NCBI RefSeq assembly: GCF_963677005.1
Contig: NZ_OY781616.1
Coordinates: 1,123,501-1,187,500, forward strand
Direction: 5' to 3'
Length of the DNA: 64,000 nt
Source: Maridesulfovibrio sp.
GTDB lineage: Bacteria; Desulfobacterota; Desulfovibrionia; Desulfovibrionales; Desulfovibrionaceae
The stretch's first letter is position 1. The number at the start of each line of letters is the position of its first letter. A program made the translations under genes and the position numbers. The notes under the pieces were generated by a model that was not told the origin of the DNA, did no database searches, and saw only the letters and a list, made by a program, of their open reading frames with translations. This document shows positions 25,099 through 34,396 of this stretch, in pieces.

Positions 25099-26421
25099 AT
25101 GCAGCACAACGAATGCGACCTGATCATCAAGGGTTCATACATTCTCACGCAGGATGAAAACAGAACTTTAATTGAAAACGGCGCCGTGGCGGTCTGCGGC
25201 AGAAAAATTGCCGAGGCAGGCCCGGACAAGGAAATAGAGCGCGACTGGAAAGCCGAAAGCGTGATCGACACCGGCAAGTCCGTGATAATGCCGGGACTGA
25301 TTAACGCACATACGCATGTGCCCATGACGCTCATGCGAGGGGTAGCGGACGATCTGCCGCTGCTGGACTGGCTGCACAACTACATGTTTCCCATTGAATC
25401 AGGACTCACAAGAGAACTGGTGGAACTGGGGGCAATGCTGGGCTGTGCGGAAATAGCCGCTTCCGGGACTACCGCTTTTCTTGATGGATATATGTACGAA
25501 GACGCGGTCGGGCGGGCAGTTGATCAATCCGGCCTGAAAGCGGTTCTGGGGGAAGGTTTTTTCAAATTCCCGTCCCCGTTTTTCAAAACAGCCGAGAAAG
25601 CCTGGGATACCGTTAAAAAACTTGATGACCTATTCCACGACAACCCACGCATCAGGACTGCCGTAACTCCGCATGCGGTTTTCACCACCGATCCGGACCA
25701 ACTGGCAGAGAGCATGAAACTGGCCGAGAAGCTGGGGCTGCTCTGGCAGATACACGCGGCCGAATCCGTGCCCGAAACGAAACTGACCCTTGAGACCTTC
25801 GGTAAACGTCCCATTGAAATTCTTGCCGAATACGGTCTGCTGACCGAAAGGACCAGAATTCACCATTGCGTGGATGTCACCGCTGACGAAATAGAGCTGA
25901 TCCGAAAATCACGGGCACAGATTTCGCACAACCCGCAAAGCAACCTGAAACTGGGGTCCGGCATATGTCCGGTCACAAAATTCATTGCGGCCGGGATCAA
26001 CACCGGACTGGGAACGGACGGAGCGGCCAGCAACAACAATCTGGACATGTTTGATGAAATGCGCACCGCAGCCCTGCTTCAGAAGGGATTTCTCAGGGAC
26101 CCCGAAGCCATGCCCGCCGGCACTGTTCTGGACATGGCAACAATCAACGGAGCACGTTTTCTCGGTTTTGAGGATACAGGATCGATAAAACCGGGATTCA
26201 GCGCGGATATTATCGCCGTGGATATGGACAAGATGCACCTGAAACCTGTATACAATCCGCTCTCGCACGTCGTATACAGCGCCGGAGGTCAGGATGTGGC
26301 CCTGACTGTCTGCGACGGAAATGTTGTCTACCGAGACGGAAAACATATGACCCTTGATGTGGAATCCATTTCACGGGAAGCGGAAAAGGCCGTAAAATGG
26401 GCCTTGAAGCGACTTGGTTGA
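25099..26421 (+). CDS. mtaD: 5'-methylthioadenosine/S-adenosylhomocysteine deaminase
   Basis: This 440-residue metal-dependent amidohydrolase is of the MtaD/ATZ-TRZ type and deaminates the adenine ring of MTA and SAH to the inosine derivatives. Metal ligands are visible as His-x-His in INAHTHVPMTLMRG (about residues 68-81), a His in LLWQIHAAESVPET, a His in RIHHCVDVT, and the catalytic Asp in GLGTDGAASNNNLDM. Flanking beta-sandwich segments start with LIIKGSYILTQDENR and end with GFSADIIAVDMDK. It follows mtnP by about 150 bases. Having both a phosphorylase and a deaminase for MTA suggests two exits for the same metabolite. Exact substrate preference is not readable. Confidence 0.88.
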   Translation: MQHNECDLIIKGSYILTQDENRTLIENGAVAVCGRKIAEAGPDKEIERDWKAESVIDTGKSVIMPGLINAHTHVPMTLMRGVADDLPLLDWLHNYMFPIESGLTRELVELGAMLGCAEIAASGTTAFLDGYMYEDAVGRAVDQSGLKAVLGEGFFKFPSPFFKTAEKAWDTVKKLDDLFHDNPRIRTAVTPHAVFTTDPDQLAESMKLAEKLGLLWQIHAAESVPETKLTLETFGKRPIEILAEYGLLTERTRIHHCVDVTADEIELIRKSRAQISHNPQSNLKLGSGICPVTKFIAAGINTGLGTDGAASNNNLDMFDEMRTAALLQKGFLRDPEAMPAGTVLDMATINGARFLGFEDTGSIKPGFSADIIAVDMDKMHLKPVYNPLSHVVYSAGGQDVALTVCDGNVVYRDGKHMTLDVESISREAEKAVKWALKRLG

Positions 26422-26567
26422 GTCGGTAATATCCGATTCACAGCCAGCCGGGCAGTTTTTTTCCTTGACAACATAGGCAAACACTGCATAGGGAAATGTG
26501 CTTTTCACAAGCAAATTGAGATAAACAACGCTTGCTCGCAAGCGACTTGCCAAACAGGAGGCGCTAC

Positions 26568-26858
26568 ATGGCTAAGAAGAATGTAAAAGTACACGCACTT
26601 GAAGGAGCAGAAATGACTGCCGAAGGTCTTTCCTACAAAGGCGTAATCATGGAACCCGTTGTAGAAAAGTGTGACGGCTGCGAACGCACCGTAGAATTCG
26701 ATGGACAGAAATACTGCCACAGCTACGCTCAGCCCGCTCAGAAATGGGCTCACAGCGTTTGCAACTTCGCAACACACGTACGTGCCGGTGTCGACAAAGA
26801 AGGTAAGGTCAAGGTCAACCCGCTTAAAGCATCCAAGCGTGCTGCACGCGGTCGCTAG
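26568..26858 (+). CDS. PxxKW family cysteine-rich protein
   Basis: This is a 96-residue soluble protein named for the motif PAQKWAHSVCNFATH, which is fully present near residues 57-71. Cysteines are arranged as KCDGCERTV and KYCHSY plus the Cys of the PxxKW segment, suggesting a bound metal. The start ATG 26568 (MAKKNVKVHALEG) has AGGAGG 6 bases upstream; a longer in-frame start at 26532 lacks one. The family is known mainly from Desulfovibrio-type bacteria, and its function is not known to me. The strong ribosome site and monocistronic setting suggest good expression. A hairpin terminator follows. Confidence 0.85.
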   Translation: MAKKNVKVHALEGAEMTAEGLSYKGVIMEPVVEKCDGCERTVEFDGQKYCHSYAQPAQKWAHSVCNFATHVRAGVDKEGKVKVNPLKASKRAARGR

Positions 26859-26947
26859 TCTGTCATTTCAGGCAAGTCGCCAGCCTAATCCTGCCTGGAG
26901 AACAGTTCTTGAACTGGTTTTCAGATGATTAATTTCGTGTATAATGG

Positions 26948-26975
26948 GAGCCGGACTTGTTCCGGCTCTTCGCTT
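26948..26975 (+). terminator. hairpin after PxxKW gene
   Basis: GAGCCGGA (26948-26955) pairs with TCCGGCTC (26961-26968) across a 5-base loop. The following TTCGCTTTGG is only moderately T-rich, so termination is likely but not certain. Confidence 0.55.
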
Positions 26976-27037
26976 TGGTACGTCCAGACCAAATTCAACT
27001 GCAACCATAAACCCGATCCGCAACCGGAGGCACCACA

Positions 27038-28258
27038 ATGCCCACAAGCCTTCTGGCAAAAATTGACCAAATGGAAGACGAAGCAGTAGAACTGCATGCC
27101 AAACTTGTTTCCATACCTGCAATCGGTCCCGCAAACAACGGAACCGGAGAAAAGGACAAAGCAGATTTCCTCACCGCTTATCTGAAGGAAAAAGGATTCG
27201 GTGAAGTAAAGTCCTACAATGCTCCGGACGACCGGGTTGAGTGCGGATACCGCCCCAACCTGCTCACCGTCATCCCCGGACAGGACAGTTCCAGAACCCT
27301 GTGGATCATCTCGCACATGGATGTTGTTCCTCTGGGCGACCTCAGCCTCTGGAAAACAGACCCGTTCACCATGGTCCGCGAAGGAGACGCTCTCTACGGC
27401 CGCGGAGTGGAAGACAACCACCAGGGCCTGGTCAGCTCCGTCATTGCCGCCCGCGCTCTGCTCGATGCAGGCGTAACTCCGGGAATCAACCTCGGACTTA
27501 TATTCGTATCCGATGAAGAAACCGGAAGCGAATACGGATTGGAATACCTGCTCAAGGAACACGAAGACCTGTTCAGGAAAAACGATCTCTTTCTCGTTCC
27601 TGATTTCGGATCACCGGATTCCACTCTGGTGGAAATTGCCGAAAAATCCCTCATCTGGCTAAAGGTAACGGTCGAAGGCTCCCAGTGCCATGCCTCTACC
27701 CCGGAACAGGGCGTCAACTCGCTTGTTCCTGCGGCGGCTATGATCATGGAAATTCCGGAACTCAAATTTCAGTTTGATGCCGAAGATGAACTTTTCACTC
27801 CCCCCTACTCGACTTTCGAACCCACCAAAAAGGAAGCCAACGTAGACAACGTCAACACCCTGCCCGGCAAAGACGTATTCTACATCGACTGCCGGGTTCT
27901 GCCCAGCTACGATATTTCGGAAGTTATCGAACAGGTTAAAGGTATGGCTCAGTATGTGGCGGAAGAGTACGGCGTCACCACAAAAGTGGAATCTGTGAAT
28001 AAGCATCAGGCCGCTCCCCCGACTCCTGCTGATTCCGAAATAGTTGAAAAAGTGCTTTTCGCTATCAAGGAAGTTTACAACATCGAAGCCAAACCCGGCG
28101 GGATAGGTGGTGGAACAGTGGCTGCCCATCTACGCGAAAGAGGTTACCAGACCGTAGTGTGGGGAACTCAACTCGGCCAGGCGCATCAGCCCAATGAAAC
28201 AGGCTCGGTGAAGAACACCCTCGGTGATGCCAAGGTAATGGCTCTGCTGCCTTTTTAA
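27038..28258 (+). CDS. M20 family metallopeptidase (ArgE/DapE-like)
   Basis: A 406-residue di-zinc hydrolase of the M20 family. Metal-binding and catalytic residues are seen in ISHMDVVPLGD (His-x-Asp, about residues 92-102), GRGVEDNHQGLVSS (bridging Asp), SDEETGSEYGLEYLL (the Glu-Glu pair) and the dimerisation-domain segment around SQCHASTPEQGVNS. The C-terminal His ligand is likely in GQAHQPNETGSVKN. It could deacylate an amino acid or cleave a dipeptide; DapE, ArgE and carboxypeptidase-like enzymes are not separable here. A GGAGG site precedes ATG 27038. The downstream 330 bases contain repeats and no gene. Confidence 0.8.
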   Translation: MPTSLLAKIDQMEDEAVELHAKLVSIPAIGPANNGTGEKDKADFLTAYLKEKGFGEVKSYNAPDDRVECGYRPNLLTVIPGQDSSRTLWIISHMDVVPLGDLSLWKTDPFTMVREGDALYGRGVEDNHQGLVSSVIAARALLDAGVTPGINLGLIFVSDEETGSEYGLEYLLKEHEDLFRKNDLFLVPDFGSPDSTLVEIAEKSLIWLKVTVEGSQCHASTPEQGVNSLVPAAAMIMEIPELKFQFDAEDELFTPPYSTFEPTKKEANVDNVNTLPGKDVFYIDCRVLPSYDISEVIEQVKGMAQYVAEEYGVTTKVESVNKHQAAPPTPADSEIVEKVLFAIKEVYNIEAKPGGIGGGTVAAHLRERGYQTVVWGTQLGQAHQPNETGSVKNTLGDAKVMALLPF

Positions 28259-28276
28259 TCAGGATAATCCTGAATT

Positions 28277-28545
28277 GTCTCCGACGGCCCTGCCGGGAGC
28301 CTTAAACCCTTTGAAAAGGGTTTGTTACACTGTCGCTATCTCTAAGACTCGCGGAAAGACCGCTCGCCTAAGAGCTAGTGCAAGAATCCCAAACTTTTTT
28401 GATAAGGCTTCGCCGCTTCATATGGCAAAACTTTATTTAAACAAACTGTCAATGCAATATGTTGATTAGGGTTTCCAAAGGGGATTATCCCCTTTGGCTG
28501 CCAGAGGCGAAATCAAAATATCATAAGCGCAAAGCGCATCAAATT
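28277..28545. repeat. interspersed hairpin repeat element, copy A
   Basis: The region after the M20 gene shares several blocks with 43442-43570. Blocks are TCTCCGACGGCC with CTGCCGGGAGCC, a perfect hairpin AAACCCTTT-GA-AAAGGGTTT (28304-28323), AAGAATCCCAAACTTTTTTG (28382-28401) and GGCTTCGCCG. A 58-base segment (28324-28381) absent from the other copy splits it. An inverted half follows: hairpin CCAAAGGGG-ATTAT-CCCCTTTGG (28475-28497) and the end motif AAGCGCAAAGCGCATCAAA (28525-28543). No gene is supported across 28259-28589. Confidence 0.75.
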
Positions 28546-28589
28546 CAGCCTCTTAAACGCACTTCATGCAGTTAAGGAACTAGCCCGGT

Positions 28590-30473
28590 ATGATCAGAAA
28601 ACAGCCGCCACCGGAAATATTCGACCTCATTGTGGCAGGGGCCGGCCATGCAGGTTGCGAGGCGGCAATGGTCGCTTCCAGCCTGGGTCTTAAAACCCTG
28701 CTCCTGACCATCAACGTGGATCGCATCGGGCATCTGTCCTGCAACCCGGCCATCGGCGGGCTTGCCAAGGGCCACATGGTCAAGGAAATTGACGCTCTTG
28801 GCGGCTACATGGGGCAATGGGCGGACAAGGCCGGAATCCAGTTCCGCATTCTGAATACGCGCAAAGGCCCGGCAGTCAGGGCCAGCCGCGCTCAGATAGA
28901 CCGCAATGAATACATGCGTGTTGTCCAGAAAGATGTTTTCTCGCAGGAAAATCTCTGGGTCCGGCAGGACATGGCTGAAAAACTGATCATTGAGGACGGA
29001 CGTGCCGCAGGCATAGTGACCGGTATCGGAGAGAAATTCCTGTCCCGGTCCGTGCTGCTCACAACCGGAACTTTTCTGCAGGGGCTGATCCACATCGGCC
29101 TCGAAAATTTCAGCGGCGGACGTATGGGCGATCCCGCTTCCATGGGCATGTCCAGAAGCCTGGAAGAAGCTGGGCTCACTCTGGGCAGGCTGAAGACAGG
29201 AACGACTCCGAGGCTTCTCAAGGACTCCATCGATTTCGATCGCCTTGAAGTGCAGAACGGAGACAATCCTCCGCAGCCGTTCAGCTTTCGAACTTCCGAA
29301 ATTCCCATGCCGCAAGTGCCCTGCCACATCACCTACACGAACGAAAAAGCGCATGAAGCCATACGCAGCGGTTTTGAACGCTCTCCCATGTTCACAGGTG
29401 TGATCAAGGGCACCGGAGCTCGCTACTGCCCGTCCATTGAAGACAAGGTTGCCCGTTTTCCGGAAAAAGAACGGCACCAGATTTTCCTTGAACCGGAAGG
29501 ATACGAAAGCCCGGAAATATATCCCAGCGGGATTCCCACCAGCCTGCCGCTTGATGTACAGAAACGGATGATCAACTCTATCGAAGGGCTGGAAAAGGCC
29601 CAGATAGTACGTCCGGGCTATGCCATCGAGTACGATTTCGTCCCGCCCACCCAGCTTTTGCCGACACTGGAGACAAAAGTTCTGCCCGGCCTGTATCTGG
29701 CAGGACAGATCAACGGCACATCCGGTTACGAGGAAGCTGCTGCACAGGGACTCTGGGCAGCTTGCAACGCATTCTGCAAACTGACAGGACGCGACCCGTT
29801 CCTGCTTTCCAGAGATCAGGCCTACATTGCGGTACTGGTGGACGACCTTGTCACCAAGGGCACGCTGGAACCGTACCGCATGTTCACTTCCAGAGCGGAA
29901 TACAGGCTGCTGCTGCGCGAGGGCAATGCCGATCTGCGCCTGACCGCAACAGGCAGGGAACTAGGACTGGTCAAAGATGACCACTGGACCATGTACAGCG
30001 CCAAAAAAGAGGCTCTGGACAAGGTCCTGACAGCCCTTAACGACATCAAAATCAAACCGGACGCCGCCACCAGAGAGACGCTGGAAAAGATCGGCGGAAC
30101 CCCTCCCGGAAAGTCCGTTCCGCTGGCAACAATACTGCGCCAGCCGGAGCTTGGCATTGAGGACATGAAACACTTCTGGCCCGATATCGAAAATTACGGA
30201 CAGGATGTTCTTCTAGAAGCTGAAACACAGGTCAAATACGAAGGCTATCTTGTCCGGCAGCAGGAACTGGTGGAAAAATTCCGGCGTATGGAGTCCGTAG
30301 CTCTACCGGAAAATCTGGACTACTCCGAAGTCTCCGGGCTCACCCGCGAGGCAGTGGAAAAACTCACCAGAGTAAGACCGCTCACACTGGGGCAGGCCAG
30401 CAGGATATCCGGGATTACTCCGGCGGCAGTCTCATCCATAGAAATTCATCTGAAAAAAACAGGCGTTCTCTAG
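28590..30473 (+). CDS. mnmG: tRNA uridine-5-carboxymethylaminomethyl modification enzyme MnmG
   Basis: MnmG (GidA), with MnmE, adds the carboxymethylaminomethyl group to U34 of certain tRNAs using FAD and folate. The 627-residue protein has the FAD-binding VAGAGHAGCEAAMVASSLG (about residues 14-32), then NPAIGGLAKGHMVKEIDALGG, RKGPAVRASRAQIDR, TGTFLQGLIHIG and the second MnmG signature GQINGTSGYEEAAAQGLWAA. Length is typical. mnmE is not in the window. The ribosome site (AAGGA, 28574-28578) is 11 bases upstream, a little far. Another folate/FAD tRNA-modifying relative, trmFO, is at 42121. Confidence 0.96.
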   Translation: MIRKQPPPEIFDLIVAGAGHAGCEAAMVASSLGLKTLLLTINVDRIGHLSCNPAIGGLAKGHMVKEIDALGGYMGQWADKAGIQFRILNTRKGPAVRASRAQIDRNEYMRVVQKDVFSQENLWVRQDMAEKLIIEDGRAAGIVTGIGEKFLSRSVLLTTGTFLQGLIHIGLENFSGGRMGDPASMGMSRSLEEAGLTLGRLKTGTTPRLLKDSIDFDRLEVQNGDNPPQPFSFRTSEIPMPQVPCHITYTNEKAHEAIRSGFERSPMFTGVIKGTGARYCPSIEDKVARFPEKERHQIFLEPEGYESPEIYPSGIPTSLPLDVQKRMINSIEGLEKAQIVRPGYAIEYDFVPPTQLLPTLETKVLPGLYLAGQINGTSGYEEAAAQGLWAACNAFCKLTGRDPFLLSRDQAYIAVLVDDLVTKGTLEPYRMFTSRAEYRLLLREGNADLRLTATGRELGLVKDDHWTMYSAKKEALDKVLTALNDIKIKPDAATRETLEKIGGTPPGKSVPLATILRQPELGIEDMKHFWPDIENYGQDVLLEAETQVKYEGYLVRQQELVEKFRRMESVALPENLDYSEVSGLTREAVEKLTRVRPLTLGQASRISGITPAAVSSIEIHLKKTGVL

Positions 30474-30770
30474 GTACGAATTTACAGACAGCCCTTTAAA
30501 AAACTTATGCTTTCCAATTTGATAAAATAAAAGTATAAATAATAAAAGGCTGTTGGTAAAAAGCACCTTTCCCGGACCGAAAGTCCGGGTGCTGTTGCCC
30601 GAAAAAAACAATCATGAGGCAGAACCGGCCAGGTTCCTCCTCTGCCTTTCCTGTGCGGGGCGGGAAGGAAAGATTACCTGAAAACGGTTCAATAAAGTTG
30701 GAGCGCGATTCGGGAATCATGACCGCCGGTTCGGGTGGATACGCCGGCTCATTCAAAAGGATTGGCACCC

Positions 30771-31808
30771 ATGGCAGTAGATCAGGAATATATGTACAAG
30801 GTCCTGAGGGGATTCGGCGACACCGGACTCCCGCAGGAAACCGTAAACATGCTGCTGATGCTGGGTTTTGCAATCCTGACCATAGCCGCAGGGATACTCT
30901 GGTACAACAACCGTGAACTCAAAAGAAAACTGCACAAGGTTCCGGTAAGCTGGCTTACTGATCATGCAAAGGTCTTCAAAATTCTCGAGACTGCTCTCCT
31001 GCACCGTTCAAAAATCGACCTCAGTTTCCATTCCAATTCAGAAAAAAGAAGGACCATAGCGTGTTCTATTGCCGATGTGCTTGATGACAGGCTGGTGCTT
31101 GAAATCGGCGCAAGGGACGGCATCGGCAAAAACTGGATCGGCAGGCAGGTTTCCGGTTTTTTCCACATACCGGCCGGGAAAACCGGCAGTGTAATTTTTT
31201 TCAATTTTTCTTCTACCATAGCGGATATAGTTCCCAAGGGAAGTCAGTACATTAATATCAATCTGAATTTTCCGGAATATCTGGAGCAGACGCAAAAAAG
31301 GGAATTCCTGCGCATCGCACCGGCCTCACGCCACTACGATTACGTGAACATCATACCGGACACCAAGCAGGGGATGAAGGCCGGACTTAAATTTCTGTCC
31401 TCCTTCGGTGAATACTCCCCCGGATTCATGGGCGGAAAGGAAGCCAGTGTCTTTTTATCCGACATTTCAGGCGGAGGCCTTTCGCTGGAACTCACACACA
31501 TGAACACCAAAAAGGCCCTCAGGTTCAAGCTCAAGAAAGGTAACAACTTTCTTGTTCTGCTCGGGCTTGTGGACACCGGCAACCGAGGCATTGTCCGCCA
31601 CCTGTTTGTCTGCAAAGTCCGCCGGGTATATATCGACCCCACTCAAAGCAGAGCCCAGATAGGACTTTCATTTGAAGCCAGTTTCAAGGGCTATGACGAA
31701 GACACCCAAAAACCGGTCTGGGAAAGATTCACACAGGGCGGCTGCCCTGAAATGGATGACTGGACTTACAACCTCTACCTTGAACTGTACCGCGAAGGGA
31801 CACAGTAA
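30771..31808 (+). CDS. membrane-anchored PilZ domain protein
   Basis: A 345-residue protein with one N-terminal membrane helix (about 27-45, MLLMLGFAILTIAAGILWY) and a cytoplasmic region. A YcgR-like flagellar-brake N-domain may span about 75-170. A PilZ domain follows: the c-di-GMP-binding RxxxR motif is REFLR (Arg177...Arg181) and the D/N-x-S-x-x-G motif is DISGGG (about 231-236). Both are intact, so it should bind c-di-GMP. A GGDEF cyclase at 35506 could supply the ligand, though no direct link is shown. I chose ATG 30771 (MAVDQEYMYK) over an upstream GTG at 30735; the ribosome site is weak for either. The output is unknown. Confidence 0.8.
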   Translation: MAVDQEYMYKVLRGFGDTGLPQETVNMLLMLGFAILTIAAGILWYNNRELKRKLHKVPVSWLTDHAKVFKILETALLHRSKIDLSFHSNSEKRRTIACSIADVLDDRLVLEIGARDGIGKNWIGRQVSGFFHIPAGKTGSVIFFNFSSTIADIVPKGSQYININLNFPEYLEQTQKREFLRIAPASRHYDYVNIIPDTKQGMKAGLKFLSSFGEYSPGFMGGKEASVFLSDISGGGLSLELTHMNTKKALRFKLKKGNNFLVLLGLVDTGNRGIVRHLFVCKVRRVYIDPTQSRAQIGLSFEASFKGYDEDTQKPVWERFTQGGCPEMDDWTYNLYLELYREGTQ

Positions 31809-31928
31809 CGGTCCGATTGTAACAGTTGCATATGATTGTTGACACGATCAGTACATAATACGTAGTTATAAACCATAATTAATTTTATCCATCACCAACC
31901 CCGAACAATCAAAAAAGGAGAAACAGAG

Positions 31929-32747
31929 TTGGACGACGGTTCAGAAGGCCGATTGTGGGCCAAAATGGTCAATATTTTCAAAAAGACCGACTCTCCTCTT
32001 GAAGAACATATCCTCGAAGCAAGTGAAGATGGCGAAATCAAGGGTGAAGTCGTTTCCATGCTGCTCAACGTCCTTGAACTCAAGGATACCGAAGCCCATG
32101 AAATAATGATCCCCCGTACCGATATAATCGGTGTGGATGTGGAAGAAGGGCTCTCAGGACTTGCGGAACTGATCATCGAACACGGACATTCCCGTGTTCC
32201 CGTATACCGGGACACCAAGGACAAGATTATCGGAATAGTCCACGCCAAGGACATAATCGCCCCGCTCCTGCACGGACAGACAGCCATTTCCCTGGAAAAT
32301 ATCATGCGTACCCCTTTCTTTGTATCCGAAAACATAAAGGTTAAAACGCTGCTCAGGGAATTCCAGACAGGTCACGTGCACATGGCCATTTTACAGGATG
32401 AATACGGCGGAACATCCGGTCTCATCACCATGGAAGACGTCCTGGAAGAAATTGTAGGCGATATTTCTGATGAGCACGATGCCGAACGTCCCTCGGACTT
32501 TGCCAGACTGGACAGCGGAAGCTATCTTGTGTCCGGCAGGGTGCCGCTGCACGAAATTTCCGACAGACTCCACCTGCACCTCGATTCCGAACATGTCGAA
32601 ACAATCGGCGGATACATGTCCGAACTCACCGGAAGAATTCCACATGTAGGAGAATTCCTGAATATCTCGGGATTTAAATTCACTGTCCACGAAGCAGATG
32701 CCAAACAGATCATATCCATCCTCATCGAACCTCCTGCCGGAATATAA
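31929..32747 (+). CDS. corC: CorC/HlyC family CBS-pair protein
   Basis: A 272-residue soluble protein with two CBS domains (about residues 50-180: MIPRTDIIGVDVE, HSRVPVYRDTKDKIIGIVHAKDI, GHVHMAILQDEYGGTSGLITMEDVLEEIVGDI). It ends in a C-terminal CorC_HlyC/transporter-associated domain. It lacks the DUF21 membrane domain of full-length exporters, so it matches E. coli YbeX/CorC, linked to Mg/Co efflux and ribosome metabolism. The start is TTG 31929, with AAAGGAG 8 bases upstream. lnt begins one base after the stop; the corC-lnt pairing is widespread. Confidence 0.9.
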   Translation: MDDGSEGRLWAKMVNIFKKTDSPLEEHILEASEDGEIKGEVVSMLLNVLELKDTEAHEIMIPRTDIIGVDVEEGLSGLAELIIEHGHSRVPVYRDTKDKIIGIVHAKDIIAPLLHGQTAISLENIMRTPFFVSENIKVKTLLREFQTGHVHMAILQDEYGGTSGLITMEDVLEEIVGDISDEHDAERPSDFARLDSGSYLVSGRVPLHEISDRLHLHLDSEHVETIGGYMSELTGRIPHVGEFLNISGFKFTVHEADAKQIISILIEPPAGI

Positions 32748-32748
32748 A

Positions 32749-34272
32749 ATGCCGCTGATCATCCCGGTTATCATTGCGGCTGTTTCGGCCGGATTGGGCT
32801 ATCCCAATCCTCTTTATCATCTTCCTGCGGCAGCCCTGGGATTTCCCCTTGCTCTGGGAATGATCGGACTCTCGGCCCCGACCCCGCGCAAGGCCCTCAA
32901 ACGAGGCTGGATAGCCGGTTCCACAGCCAGTATTGCGGTCATGTACTGGATCGCTTATCCTGTCGGAGTTTACGGAGATATACCATGGGCTCTAGCCCTG
33001 CCCTGTCCGGTTCTGGTCGGCATGGCTGTCGGCACCTATTACGGAGTCTATTCGTATTTACTGCACTATGCGATGAAGACAATGCCGCCACTGGCGGTCT
33101 GCCTGTTCAGCGCACTTTTATGGACAACGCTTGAAACGGCTCAGGGAATATTGCTGACCGGTTTTCCGTGGATGGTTCTGAGTTCGGCTTTTTCCTTTCG
33201 GCCGGAATGGATACAGGGCGCGGCCTTCATCGGTGCGTACGCCCTTTCCGGTGTGCTCGCATCCATAACCACTGCAATCCTGTACTGCCGTAATTCTCAT
33301 TCTCCCAAAATGTGGGCTCTGGCTGCAATCTCCGCAATTCTGATACTGGGGGGAGCGCGCACCGTGCCGGAACGGTTCAGCACACTGGCACGGACCGGAA
33401 ACGCTACCATAGGAATAGTACAGGGAAACATCGACCAGGCGAGCAAATGGGATGCAAAATACAAAAAGACCACTTTTGATAAGTATCTACGTCTGAGCGA
33501 AAAACTCACCCCGAAGGCGGATCTGGTCGTCTGGCCTGAAACCGCCATGCCGTTCTACATTCAGGATCACGGACTGATGCGGGCCATGCTTTTCAACTTC
33601 GCCAGCCGCACCGAAACTCCGATTCTTACCGGTGCTCCGGGCTATATAATGCACAGCCGGGATTCATTTTCCCTCTACAACAGGGCCTTTCTGATCAAGC
33701 CGCATACCTCGGAACTTTCGTGGTACGACAAACACCACCTTGTCCCTTTCGGGGAATATGTTCCGCTCAAGGACTTTCTGCCGCTGCAGAAACTGGTACA
33801 GGGAGCAGGAGATTTCATTCCCGGCAACGACTGCGCCCCGCTGCAAAGCGGCAGCCTTGCGATGGGAGTGCTCATCTGTTATGAAGGAATCTTCCCGGAA
33901 CTTGCGCAGGAACGGGTGGCCAAAGGAGCCAACCTGCTGATAAACATCAGCAATGATGCATGGTACGGCAGAACATCCGCCCCGCTCCAGCACTTGGCGC
34001 TTGTCACTCTGCGTGCGGTGGAACAGGGCCGGTATATGATCCGCTGTACCAACACCGGCATATCAGCCTGCATCGACCCTCTGGGAAGAATAAGCGAAAG
34101 CACCGGCCTCTTTGTCGACTCGGCGGAATTGACACACCCGGTACTTATGAGCGGCAATACATTTTTTCATGCGAACTACATGGTGGAAACAGTTACGCCC
34201 CCGAGCCTCACGGGTATCATGATTTGCTGGATATTCCTGATCATCCGCAAAAGAAAGAAACAGGAATCATAA
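32749..34272 (+). CDS. lnt: apolipoprotein N-acyltransferase
   Basis: Lnt adds the third acyl chain to lipoproteins at the periplasmic face of the inner membrane. The start ATG 32749 is one base after the corC stop and gives 507 residues. About six hydrophobic segments precede the nitrilase-like domain, which starts near GNATIGIVQGNIDQASKW. The catalytic triad is visible: Glu in DLVVWPETAMPFY, Lys in WYDKHHLVPFGEYVP, Cys in MGVLICYEGIFPEL. The NISNDAWYGRTSAPLQHL segment is also typical. A last helix is at the C-terminus. The longer open frame upstream overlaps corC and is not needed. Confidence 0.95.
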   Translation: MPLIIPVIIAAVSAGLGYPNPLYHLPAAALGFPLALGMIGLSAPTPRKALKRGWIAGSTASIAVMYWIAYPVGVYGDIPWALALPCPVLVGMAVGTYYGVYSYLLHYAMKTMPPLAVCLFSALLWTTLETAQGILLTGFPWMVLSSAFSFRPEWIQGAAFIGAYALSGVLASITTAILYCRNSHSPKMWALAAISAILILGGARTVPERFSTLARTGNATIGIVQGNIDQASKWDAKYKKTTFDKYLRLSEKLTPKADLVVWPETAMPFYIQDHGLMRAMLFNFASRTETPILTGAPGYIMHSRDSFSLYNRAFLIKPHTSELSWYDKHHLVPFGEYVPLKDFLPLQKLVQGAGDFIPGNDCAPLQSGSLAMGVLICYEGIFPELAQERVAKGANLLINISNDAWYGRTSAPLQHLALVTLRAVEQGRYMIRCTNTGISACIDPLGRISESTGLFVDSAELTHPVLMSGNTFFHANYMVETVTPPSLTGIMICWIFLIIRKRKKQES

Positions 34273-34396
34273 AGTTACAGGACTGACCGGAAAAAAATCT
34301 GCATAAAACGGAACAACTAGCCGGGACAGAGCACCGGAACAGGTCGACAAATTATTTTCGTTCAACGTCAAGAATCAAAGGAAAGAAAGCCACAGT

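Noticed and set aside
28275..28469. 64-codon frame in the repeat region after the M20 gene
   Set aside because: It consists of repeat blocks also found in non-coding DNA at 43442-43570 and has no ribosome site.
30562..30590. Hairpin CCCGGAC-GTCCGGG after mnmG as a terminator
   Set aside because: The stem is good but no T-run follows on either strand; kept only as a possible hairpin.
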